NCBI RefSeq assembly: GCF_003719295.1
Contig: NZ_RFLW01000006.1
Coordinates: forward strand, 62,001 to 126,000
Reading direction: 5' to 3'
Length of the DNA stretch: 64,000 nucleotides
Source: Haliea alexandrii
GTDB taxonomy: Bacteria > Pseudomonadota > Gammaproteobacteria > Pseudomonadales > Halieaceae
A program made the position numbers and the translations under genes. Within the stretch, counting starts at the first letter, position 1. Every line of letters begins with the position of its first letter. Shown one piece after another: positions 31,792 through 39,759 of the stretch. The notes under the pieces were generated by a model. That model saw only the letters and a program-made list of their open reading frames with translations, was not told the DNA's origin and did not search any database.

Positions 31792-32819
31792 AAAGCTGGT
31801 TCAGTCGACCCAACAAGGCCGCGCCAACCCCCACACCGGCTACCGCAATCCCGCCCATCTACGCACCGCTGTTCAGGGCCGACGGGACCTTGCGCGCGGA
31901 CCAATTTGAACGCCAGGTGGTGCCGATACTTGAGCAGGTTCGCAAGGTCGCCTCTGACGCGGACTTTCAGGCGCTACTGGCTACGATCACGGCGGCCCTG
32001 GGCCGCGCAGCCAATACCCGCTTTCCCCTCGATCGCCCCGGCGCCGATTACCGGCGATTCGAAACCATCTACAACTACGCAGTGATCGTGGTGATCACCA
32101 CCCAGTGGTGGCTGCACCACCATAAACGGGGGCTGGAGGCGCTGGAGGACACCCTCACCACCGCCATACCTGCAGAAGGTCTAGCCAGGCTCAAACGCGA
32201 GCCTGCGGTGTGGCAGGACATCCGGGCCTGCATCACCGGTGAGGCGGCGGATGGTGGGCTACGCCAGGTCGCGGGCATCCACTGGCAGCCGGCAGCGCCA
32301 GCCCCGTCAGGCACACCGCCAATACCCCCAAGCGTCTCCGCACCCCAGCCCAGCACCAACAAAAGGTGTGAGCGCTTCCTTACGCCCCACCGTAGTCAAT
32401 GGGCGAATCCCTTAACCAAAGGCTGGGTGCTGGTGGAGACTATCCGTGAAGGACTGCGCGATGGCTCGCTTCCCTACAACCGCAAACAATCCTGGGTGCA
32501 GGTCGACAGGGAAGGGCGAACTTTCCTGCAGGTACCCGAAGTCTTCGAGTGGTGTTACGAGCGCCTCGACCCGGACGTTCCCCCGAAGACCCTGGTCAAC
32601 CAGTTTGGCCGCCTTAACATCTGCACCCGAACCCGCAAAGGCCAGAATCTCTTGCGCGGTGGTCGCCGGAATCAGAAAGCCTACCAACAGGGCTTCGTGG
32701 TCGAAGACCCGAGCCTGTTCTGGGACGGCGAGCCCCCGGCAGACCAGTTTTATATCCGTCACCTGACCCGGCATGGCTTCGGTCAATCACTACAATCCCC
32801 ACCTGATTCCGCGGCGTGA
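31785..32819 (+). CDS. TraI/MobH-derived protein lacking the HD motif
   Basis: A 344-residue protein. The N-terminal ~170 residues follow the outline of TraI_2 (MobH) relaxases: PPIYAPLFRADG, an IYNYAVIVVITTQWWLHHH helix in place of the YAVF..LLHDIGK block, and VWQDIRACITGE. The C-terminal ~130 resemble the DUF1528 winged helix (ETIREGLRDGSLPYNRKQSW, QVPEVFEWCYERL). The metal-binding HH/HD residues are missing, so nicking by the MobH mechanism is unlikely. It overlaps the previous gene by 7 nt. Confidence 0.5.
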   Translation: MLKSWFSRPNKAAPTPTPATAIPPIYAPLFRADGTLRADQFERQVVPILEQVRKVASDADFQALLATITAALGRAANTRFPLDRPGADYRRFETIYNYAVIVVITTQWWLHHHKRGLEALEDTLTTAIPAEGLARLKREPAVWQDIRACITGEAADGGLRQVAGIHWQPAAPAPSGTPPIPPSVSAPQPSTNKRCERFLTPHRSQWANPLTKGWVLVETIREGLRDGSLPYNRKQSWVQVDREGRTFLQVPEVFEWCYERLDPDVPPKTLVNQFGRLNICTRTRKGQNLLRGGRRNQKAYQQGFVVEDPSLFWDGEPPADQFYIRHLTRHGFGQSLQSPPDSAA

Positions 32820-32844
32820 CAGCGGTCATAGGCTGGCCTATAAT
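32816..32844 (+). promoter_or_regulatory. Promoter of the Xre-RES operon
   Basis: GTGACA (32816-32821), 17-bp spacer, TATAAT (32839-32844), 35 bp ahead of the antitoxin start. It overlaps the stop of the preceding gene. Confidence 0.75.
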
Positions 32845-32878
32845 TAACTATTGTTATCTCTGTTAGAGGTAGAAAGTC

Positions 32879-33466
32879 ATGTTGACCGAAGCCGATCGCA
32901 CCACACTGGCCAAGGCCGGTATCACCAATATCGACCGCCTGGCATCCGCCGCCGCGGCGTTCCTGCGCGCGCACCCGATCTACGAGGCGCCGCCGGTGAC
33001 CAATGCCCTGTCCGAGGCCGAGGAGACCTTCCTGCGCGACTCCGGTGCCCGCGGCGTCGGCTCCTGGTCCGACGACAGCGCCGCCGACAACGTGGCGGTC
33101 ATCGCCGGTGAGTTCGCCCAGATGGTGACGACGGCCTTCAGCCAGAAGGAAGTCGCTGATTTGCTGGGTGTCAGCGCCAGCCGAATCCGCCAGAAGCTCG
33201 AGGCGAGCGAGCTGTACGCGGTACGCACGACTGGCGGGAGGGTGTGCCCGCGCTTCCAGTTCGGTCCCAGCGGGACGCTACCGGGACTGGAGGCCGTCCT
33301 GCGGGCCATGCGTCCTGAGGCCCACCCAGTGGCCGTACAGCGCTTTTTCATGGATGTGCACCCCGATCTTGAGTCCGAGACCTTAAATCGCGCCCTGAGC
33401 CCCCACGAGTGGCTCCTGACCGGCCATCCGCCGGAGGTTGTCATCGTCCTGGCCCGCGAGGTCTGA
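32879..33466 (+). CDS. Xre/MbcA/ParS-type antitoxin
   Basis: A 195-residue antitoxin with an HTH at about 85-110 (FSQKEVADLLGVSASRIRQK) and the C-terminal domain typical of RES partners (RALSPHEWLLTGHPPEVVIV). The last base of its TGA is the first base of the toxin ATG, so the genes are coupled. It probably represses the promoter at 32816-32844. Confidence 0.85.
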   Translation: MLTEADRTTLAKAGITNIDRLASAAAAFLRAHPIYEAPPVTNALSEAEETFLRDSGARGVGSWSDDSAADNVAVIAGEFAQMVTTAFSQKEVADLLGVSASRIRQKLEASELYAVRTTGGRVCPRFQFGPSGTLPGLEAVLRAMRPEAHPVAVQRFFMDVHPDLESETLNRALSPHEWLLTGHPPEVVIVLAREV

Positions 33467-34110
33467 TGGCCAAGTTCCCCGAACCGCCGGGTGTGGAAGC
33501 CCTGCGGGCCATCCCGCCTGTGCTGCATCACTTGCCGGAAGGTACCACCATGGCCCGGCTGTGCTTTGTGGGCGGTGAGTTTTCGACATCCTGGGACACC
33601 TTTCGCTTCTACGGCCCGACCACCAGCCGCTTTGATCACCAGTTGCCGGACGGGCAGGGGAGGGCGCAGGTCCAGGACCGGGGCATCATGTACCTGGCCA
33701 CCGGCCCGGAAGCCATCCCCACCTGCTTGGCCGAAGTCTTCCAGGCCACGCGCCTGATCGACCGCCATGCCCGTGACCCGGTGCTCAGCGGGTTCAACCT
33801 CGCCGCCGACCTTACCCTGCTCGACCTGACAGGCCCCTTTGCCACTGCGATCGGCGCCTCCATGGCCATCCACTCAGGACCCAGACCGCGGGCCCGGCGC
33901 TGGGCGCAGCAGCTCTATGAGGCCTACCCTGACATCGATGGCCTGCTTTACTGCGCCTCAATGTACGGCAACGCACCCGCCGTCGCCCTGTTCGAGCGCG
34001 GGGCCCGGGCCATCCCGAAGCGTCCCGTTTTCCACCGGGAGCTGCGCGATGCGGTCATGGCGAACATCCTCACCGAGACCGGTCGGGTGATCGGCTACGA
34101 GGTCGTCTAA
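33466..34110 (+). CDS. RES-domain toxin (NAD+-degrading type)
   Basis: A 214-residue protein starting MAKFPEPPGVEALRAIPPVL. It shows RES features: an early Arg (ARLCFVGG), FRFYGP, the YLATGPEAIPTCLAEVF block with the conserved Glu, and GLLYCASMYGN. RES toxins related to MbcT deplete NAD+; this activity is taken from the family. The start at 33466 overlaps the antitoxin stop. Confidence 0.85.
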   Translation: MAKFPEPPGVEALRAIPPVLHHLPEGTTMARLCFVGGEFSTSWDTFRFYGPTTSRFDHQLPDGQGRAQVQDRGIMYLATGPEAIPTCLAEVFQATRLIDRHARDPVLSGFNLAADLTLLDLTGPFATAIGASMAIHSGPRPRARRWAQQLYEAYPDIDGLLYCASMYGNAPAVALFERGARAIPKRPVFHRELRDAVMANILTETGRVIGYEVV

Positions 34111-34519
34111 GGGCCGGACAACCCCCCCGGCACTCCCTGAAACACCCTCAAGTTAACCATGGCTTAATGCCTGAAAACCATGAGGGTTTGCCGAGGCCGC
34201 TGGCGTCACTACCGAACGCGGCGCAGCCGTAAGTGGTGTAGTGACGCCAGCCTGCTGGCGTTGGCAAGCCCGGTGAACCCTGGGCTCGCGCGGCCGCCAC
34301 ACGGCCGCATCCGTAGTGACACGACAATTATTGTAAGGAAATTGACTATTGCGAGACCCGGCCATCCCACGGCTAAATAACCGGGCTTTAGCGCAGCCTT
34401 CGGCTGCATGTAAGCGCGCGGGCCACGCCCGCATCTGCTGGAAAACCAGCACTGGAACAGCCTGTATGGCACGTTCCACGTCGGCCTGGTCTTCAGGGAA
34501 ACCGACGCAAACCCGAGGG
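34111..34519. other. Structured gene-free region, part 1
   Basis: No protein gene is convincing. A perfect 11-bp inverted repeat GGCGTCACTAC (34202-34212) / GTAGTGACGCC (34238-34248) is present. It is followed by hairpins GCAGCC/GGCTGC (34393-34407), GCGGGC/GCCCGC (34418-34432) and a CTGG-aaaa-CCAG stem near 34437-34450. A TTGACT at about 34340 could serve as a -35. A small RNA or an oriT-like site are both possible. Confidence 0.45.
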
Positions 34520-34560
34520 GTTGAAGCGCACCCCTTCGGGGGCGCGCTTCAACATTTTTT
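34520..34560 (+). terminator. Strong intrinsic terminator
   Basis: GTTGAAGCGC (34520-34529) pairs with GCGCTTCAAC (34544-34553) with an inner CCCC/GGGG stem and a TTCG loop, followed by six T (34555-34560). No coding gene ends directly before it, so it probably terminates a non-coding transcript from part 1. Confidence 0.85.
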
Positions 34561-34921
34561 GGCAACAGGAAATGGTGAAGGAGGCCAGGCCGTCGTTAAC
34601 GGCAACACGGTGTGCTGCGCCGCAAGTCAGCATCAAACCGCAGTTAAGGGCGTTGCCCTCGACCGCTGAACGGCAGGGATTCCCCACAGGGCAACCCGCC
34701 GTTTGTCTGCAAAGTCAGGCAACCATAAAACGCTTATGTCCGTTTCCCGCTGCGCGGGATCACTCATCGCTACGGCGAAGGTGCTGGACATAAACACTAA
34801 GCATCGGTGTCGGTACCAATAAAAAACCGGTCGACAGTGCGGGCAAGACAAGTGCCGGGTGACGTGCCCGGAACAAGGCGCACGGCGTTGGATGGATCAG
34901 TGGCAGGAGGGTAAGCAGGGC
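34561..34921. other. Structured gene-free region, part 2
   Basis: About 360 bp before the recombinase gene, with several short inverted repeats (for example AACGGC...GCCGTT-like and CCGCTGCGCGG near 34748). No convincing gene. It may contain the recombinase promoter or its binding site. Confidence 0.4.
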
Positions 34922-35785
34922 ATGCAGGATCTGGAATACGAATTGCGCGGGATGGTGCGGCGGGCGTCGCGTACCGCCTACGGCACCCGGGCCGCCCGGG
35001 AGGATGTCCTCATGCAGGCCGCGAGGGCATTGCATGAAATGGGCTTCCGGAAAATGAAACCGGAGAGCCTGAAGCCGAAACACGTCGAGGCCCTGGTTGA
35101 GCGCTGGAAGCAGCAGGGGCTCTCGGCCGGAACCATGAAAAACCGCATGTCCCACCTGCGCTGGTGGGCCGGTGCCATCAACAAGGCCCCAGTGGTGGCT
35201 CGAGAAAACGCCCACTACGGTATCGACAATCGCCGATTCGTTACCGGTGAGGACAAAAGCCGTCAACTCGAGGCGGAAAAGCTCGCTCAAGTCCGCGATC
35301 AACACATCCGCATGTCCTTGCGCTTGCAGGCGGCCTTTGGCCTGCGCCGGGAGGAGTCCCTGAAATTCAGTCCCGCCTACGCTGACCGGGGGGATCGTAT
35401 CCAGCTCAAGGATTCCTGGTGCAAGGGGGGCAGGGCACGCGAAATTGCGATCAGAACCCCAGAGCAACGTGCATTGCTGGATGAGGCCCGGCGCCTGGCC
35501 GGTCGCGGCTCCTTGATCCCGGCTAACAAAACCTATGTGCAGCACCTGCGCACCTACGAACGATCCACGGTGCGGGCCGGCCTCGACAAGAACCACGGCC
35601 TGCGCCACCACTATGCCCAGGCGCGCTACGAGCAGATCGCAGGCTGGCCCTGTCCTGCTGCGGGAGGCCCATCGCGGCAATCGTTGGCGCCAGAGCAGCG
35701 CGAGCGTGACCGCGAAGCCCGGCAGCAGGTATCCCGCGAGCTCGGTCACGACAGACTCGCCGTGGTCGCAGTTTATTGTGGGTAG
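34922..35785 (+). CDS. Tyrosine recombinase (integrase-domain protein)
   Basis: A 287-residue recombinase with an N-terminal SAM-like core-binding domain (about 5-105) and a C-terminal catalytic domain. Candidate active-site residues: Arg in AFGLRREESLKF, His/Arg in NHGLRHHYAQARY, His in ELGHDRLAVV and Tyr in the terminal VYCG. The start at 34922 has GGAGGG 10 nt upstream; GTG 34859 is an alternative. This plasmid/ICE family may resolve multimers or act at a local site rather than integrate the element. Confidence 0.75.
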   Translation: MQDLEYELRGMVRRASRTAYGTRAAREDVLMQAARALHEMGFRKMKPESLKPKHVEALVERWKQQGLSAGTMKNRMSHLRWWAGAINKAPVVARENAHYGIDNRRFVTGEDKSRQLEAEKLAQVRDQHIRMSLRLQAAFGLRREESLKFSPAYADRGDRIQLKDSWCKGGRAREIAIRTPEQRALLDEARRLAGRGSLIPANKTYVQHLRTYERSTVRAGLDKNHGLRHHYAQARYEQIAGWPCPAAGGPSRQSLAPEQRERDREARQQVSRELGHDRLAVVAVYCG

Positions 35786-35844
35786 AATGGGCTCAGACTG
35801 GACAGTCCGACCTGCAGCGCCTACCCGAGCTCATCGGCCGAGCC

Positions 35845-36177
35845 TCAGGTGTTATCCACAACCTTGGCAGTAGGGCCATTGGTCTTCACTGAGGCGATGC
35901 CGTTTTCCATCGCCGCTGCTCCGGAATACATTTCGCTACTGCCAATGACCTGGCCGTTCCCGGCTTTCAGGTTGAAATAGGGCTCGTTCTTCTTGGAGCG
36001 TTTGCGTTCGTAACGGCCATCGTCGGGAGAATTCTTGCGCACGGATTCGATACCGTTCTCCGCGGCGGCTTTACTTTCATACAGCTCGCTGGTCAGGATG
36101 ATCTGGCCGTTACCGGCCTTCAGGTTGAACATGAATTTACCGCTAGGGCTTTTCTTCAGGTCGTAGGTGCCCGCCAT
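35845..36177 (-). CDS. YegP-family DUF1508 protein (two repeats)
   Basis: A 110-residue protein made of two DUF1508 repeats, each with FNLKAGNGQ(I/V)I and a YxxxAAAENGIxSV block (about 13-52 and 63-101). Function unknown; common on proteobacterial chromosomes and elements. The ATG at 36177 is favoured because AAGGAG sits 8 nt upstream. Confidence 0.85.
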   Translation of the reverse strand: MAGTYDLKKSPSGKFMFNLKAGNGQIILTSELYESKAAAENGIESVRKNSPDDGRYERKRSKKNEPYFNLKAGNGQVIGSSEMYSGAAAMENGIASVKTNGPTAKVVDNT

Positions 36178-36417
36178 TGCCATCACTCCTTGGATCGTGG
36201 TTGTTATTGCGCATTATCCCGCCAGGGACTACCTGAGTATGTGAAATTGTCGCGCTCGATGCTACCGCAATCTTACACAGCACGGTTCAGCTGGTGAACG
36301 ACGCGGTAGTGTCCGCGGGCACCACCGGACACGTCCGGGCTGCCTGAACAGTGACGCAAATTTAAGGCAGAATGGCCTGATGCGGTTATCACAGCGCCCA
36401 CGAGAGAACACCATTCA

Positions 36418-37269
36418 GTGCCAGCATCCAGGTCAACAAGGTTGCGCCGCCGCAGTCCCCTAGCGGTTCTTGCCCTGTGCTGGCTGGCGATCGCAGTTAC
36501 GCCCGTTCGGGCCGACGTCACGATCTATGGTGGCGATGATCGGATCCGCGCGCGCATCCAGTCGCTGATCACAGCCGAAGTGCCGGCAGATCAGATGAGC
36601 GGTGTGAACCTCGCAATCACCGTGGGCGCCGAAGCACTGAACGAATTCTGCGAAAGTGACTCAGGACGACCCGTCCTCGCCACCTATCTCTACACCAGCC
36701 GCATACCCGCGGCCGCCGCTTCGTGCCAGCAGCAGGTTGCGGCGATCCCCGTGGATCCGCCGCTGACGGCGCTGTACCGCTTGGCCCGGGCGCTGTTTCC
36801 GGGCAGTAAGTCCGCCACCCTGATCAGCGCCGCGGGCGCAGAGGGGACTGCCGGGCCATACCTGCAACTAACCCTACCTCCGGAGGGCGTCGCGAGGGGC
36901 TTGGGCCGTCTCATCCAGGAGGGACGATGGGATGTATTCCTGATGCCCGTTGATCCTGAGGTCTTTGGTGGTGCCGATTACCGCCTGGCGCTGGAAACCC
37001 TGTTTCGGCATCGCAAGCCCGTAGTCGTCTCCATCCCGTCGCTATTGCCCCAGGGCGCGGCGGCGGCGGCCTATTACGCCCCGGAGCAGCTGGAAGCGGC
37101 CTTGCAACGTACGCTGCGCCACTGGGCGAAATCCGGCGAGCTGCTGGCGGGACCACCTGAGCGTATACAGGTAAAAGTGAACCATTCCGTGCTTCGCAAC
37201 GGCTACGGCAGAGTAATTGCAGAGCGGGACGTGCTCGCATTGGAAGTGGAGGTAAACGGTGGCGACTAG
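36418..37269 (+). CDS. Periplasmic ABC-type substrate-binding-like protein
   Basis: A 283-residue protein starting at GTG 36418. It has a basic N-terminus, a hydrophobic signal segment (LAVLALCWLAIAVTPVRA) and a fold reminiscent of ABC substrate-binding proteins (ITVGAEAL, VLATYLYTSRIP, PVVVSIPSLLPQGAAAAAYY). No transporter genes accompany it. It overlaps the kinase gene downstream, suggesting it is the periplasmic input of that sensor, as in TorT-TorS pairs. Confidence 0.6.
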   Translation: MPASRSTRLRRRSPLAVLALCWLAIAVTPVRADVTIYGGDDRIRARIQSLITAEVPADQMSGVNLAITVGAEALNEFCESDSGRPVLATYLYTSRIPAAAASCQQQVAAIPVDPPLTALYRLARALFPGSKSATLISAAGAEGTAGPYLQLTLPPEGVARGLGRLIQEGRWDVFLMPVDPEVFGGADYRLALETLFRHRKPVVVSIPSLLPQGAAAAAYYAPEQLEAALQRTLRHWAKSGELLAGPPERIQVKVNHSVLRNGYGRVIAERDVLALEVEVNGGD

Positions 37270-39148
37270 ACGATGGCGCATGCCGTTACTGGCTTTGCTC
37301 ACGCTTCCCCCGCTGTTGGGTGTGCTGCTGATCAGCGGGATATCCTGGCGCCTGTTCGATCCCGCTGTGACTCAATCCTCTGAGGTGGCGTTGGAGGTAT
37401 TGGAAGATATGATTCGCACCACCGGCAGTGAGTCTTTGCGCTACCCTCTGGCGGTGGGTGACGAGGAGGCAGTCGAAAGACTGGTCGGGGCAATGGCACG
37501 CAACGACCTGGTATTCGCGGTGCAGGTGGCGGATGCCGAAGGTCGTCTGGTGGCCCGGGCCCAAAATCAGCAGTTGCCGATCGCACAGGGAATTCAGCTG
37601 ATCGAGTATCGCCAGCCGCTTACAATTCAAGCTCTGGCGGATGAGCCGGTGTCAGTTGGGGCAGGCGATGGTGAAGTGTACGTGGGCGAGGTGCTGTTCC
37701 AGTTGACGCCACACGTGCTGGCAGAGCAAAAAAGCCGATTGGTTAAAGACTACCAGCGATTGATCGGGGTGGTGTTATTGCTGGGTTCACTGCTGGTTCT
37801 GCTCGCAGCCCGGATTCTGTGGCGATCGGCGAGAACGATAACGGGCGCCTTGCGGCGAATTGCTGCAGGCGAGCGGGGTATCCTCATCGACGACGAGCCG
37901 CTGGTGTCGGAGTTTGACGTGATCGCGCGTGGCGTGAATCGATTGTCGGAGAATGTGGATGAAGCCCGGGCGCGGCAGGAAGCCTCGCTACAACAGCTTG
38001 AAGTGGCGGTGAACAGTGCCCAGCAATCGGACAGGGAAACACGCGCCTTCTACGAAACCGCAACACGGGAGATCGCCGATCCGGTAATGCAGGTGGTAGA
38101 ACTGCTGAAATTGAACCAGCAGGGCGTCAGCTCGCCGGTGGACCCGGCGGTGATTCTGCACAATGCCGAGCGCGTCAAACTGTCCGTCCTCGCGATGCTG
38201 GGAAAACTCGAGGAGGCACAGGAGGGCAGGGTGACGACGGATGTGGATCTCACCGACTACTTTAGTGACCTGGCCACTCGATATCGGCCCCGGTTCGCCC
38301 GCAAGGGGCTGGCCTTTCATGTGAGTGGCAGTGCGCCGACCGTCCTCGAAAACGTCCAGATCGATTCAGGGACGCTGGATATCGTCCTGGAAAAGCTGCT
38401 GGAGAACGCGCTTGCCTTTACACCGCAAGGCGAGGTGCGGATTCATTGGCAAGTCGTGAATGAGGCGACGTTGGGCCCGGAACTGGTCATTTCGGTCAAG
38501 GACAATGGCCAAGGGATCGCTGCGCAGCACCTGGAGAAGGTTTTTGACCGGTATACGCAGTTTTCTCCGGACAATGACGGGGCGTCTGGCAGTGGGCTCG
38601 GCCTGTACATCGCGCGGGAGTTGTTGGCTCGCAGGGGAGGTAGTCTGGGGCTGGTGAGCCAGCGCGGGGTCGGTAGTGAGTTCACGGTCCGACTGCCAGT
38701 CGTCCCGCTGACGCGCCCTGAAACCGCGCGACCTGGCCTTCAGGGGCAAACGTCGCTGACGGTGGGCGTGGATGCGTCACAGCACCGCCTGATTGAATCC
38801 AGCTTGTCAGTATGGGGTATGGAGGTCTTGCAGGCGGATACCGCAATCGAAGCGCTGGCCCTGCTCGCCAAGCATCCAGTCCGCCTCCTGTGGGTAGAAG
38901 AGGGGATAGAGGACATCGATCTGGACAGCTTTTTGGCGGAAGCAAGAAAGCGCCAGGAAGGGGCTAAGGTGGTGGTATTGGCGCTGGATGCCGCCGAGTC
39001 GCAGGACGGCGTGCTTCAGGTGCGAAAACCCGTTGAGAAGCCCGAGATTAATGCGCTGTTGCGTCAGCTCATCGAAACAGCGGATGATCGGGTCGATTAT
39101 CGACTGGTAGAACGTCTCAAAACGGTACAAAAACCAGACAATGAGTAG
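37259..39148 (+). CDS. Degenerate hybrid sensor histidine kinase
   Basis: A 629-residue membrane sensor from GTG 37259 (GAGG upstream). TM1 at about 10-30, periplasmic sensor to about 165, TM2 at about 168-186, HAMP-like segment, then dimerisation and ATPase domains. The ATP-binding boxes are present (LLENALAF, DNGQGIA, GSGLGLYIAREL). The H-box reads TATREIADPV, with Arg270 where the phosphorylated His should be. The C-terminal receiver has LLWVEEGIED instead of the phosphoacceptor Asp but keeps the Lys (QVRKPVEK). Confidence 0.8.
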   Translation: MATRRWRMPLLALLTLPPLLGVLLISGISWRLFDPAVTQSSEVALEVLEDMIRTTGSESLRYPLAVGDEEAVERLVGAMARNDLVFAVQVADAEGRLVARAQNQQLPIAQGIQLIEYRQPLTIQALADEPVSVGAGDGEVYVGEVLFQLTPHVLAEQKSRLVKDYQRLIGVVLLLGSLLVLLAARILWRSARTITGALRRIAAGERGILIDDEPLVSEFDVIARGVNRLSENVDEARARQEASLQQLEVAVNSAQQSDRETRAFYETATREIADPVMQVVELLKLNQQGVSSPVDPAVILHNAERVKLSVLAMLGKLEEAQEGRVTTDVDLTDYFSDLATRYRPRFARKGLAFHVSGSAPTVLENVQIDSGTLDIVLEKLLENALAFTPQGEVRIHWQVVNEATLGPELVISVKDNGQGIAAQHLEKVFDRYTQFSPDNDGASGSGLGLYIARELLARRGGSLGLVSQRGVGSEFTVRLPVVPLTRPETARPGLQGQTSLTVGVDASQHRLIESSLSVWGMEVLQADTAIEALALLAKHPVRLLWVEEGIEDIDLDSFLAEARKRQEGAKVVVLALDAAESQDGVLQVRKPVEKPEINALLRQLIETADDRVDYRLVERLKTVQKPDNE

Positions 39149-39174
39149 AACTTTACCTTCTGAGCTCCGCCGCC

Positions 39175-39667
39175 ATGTCCATTGATTCAGCACGCGTCGT
39201 CTGTACGGGTTGTGACTACGAAACGCGGGAAGTATTCCGCCCCATTTTGATCCGGTATCAAACTGGGAATGGGCAGTTCATTGAGACAGGGCGGACCAAA
39301 TGGATGGTGCTACGACTGTACAGACTACTCCAGTATTGAACGGATACATCCGGATGCGCTGCGCGAGAAACGGGCGCAGAAGGGGTGGTTACGGTACCAG
39401 CTCGGCCAACTGGACAATGAGATAGCCGAGTTGGGCGAGTTGATCAAGTTGGTGAATCGTCGCTCTTCGAAGGCGAGATGCCTCAAGTGCTGGTCGGACA
39501 ATACAGCACCGGTCACTTTCGACGCCGAAAGCGGCACTGCTCAGGACTTTGTGCATGGTTGTGGCGGACACTTGCGGATAATCCACGACCATTCAGGACC
39601 GCGCTTCCACTTCCGCAGGACAACCTACGTATTAAACGAGGAGGGAGAGCTCCTCGCGGAGGAGTAG
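39175..39667 (+). pseudogene. Frameshifted zinc-ribbon protein gene
   Basis: Frame 1 from ATG 39175 gives MSIDSARVVCTGCDYETREV and runs to about GRT. Frame 2 continues with GWCYDCTDYSSIERIHP to the stop at 39667. The two CxxC pairs would form one zinc ribbon and a second CLKCWSDN...CGGH cluster follows. One extra base in the CCAAATGG stretch (39296-39302) explains the break. A natural mutation, a sequence error or programmed slippage are possible. Confidence 0.6.
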
Positions 39668-39759
39668 GCGGCGGAACGGCACGGGATGCCTTTGTCAGGT
39701 GTCAATGGGTCATACCGGCAGGCAGGACTACCTGGTGAGGACTCCTCGCAAAAAGATGC

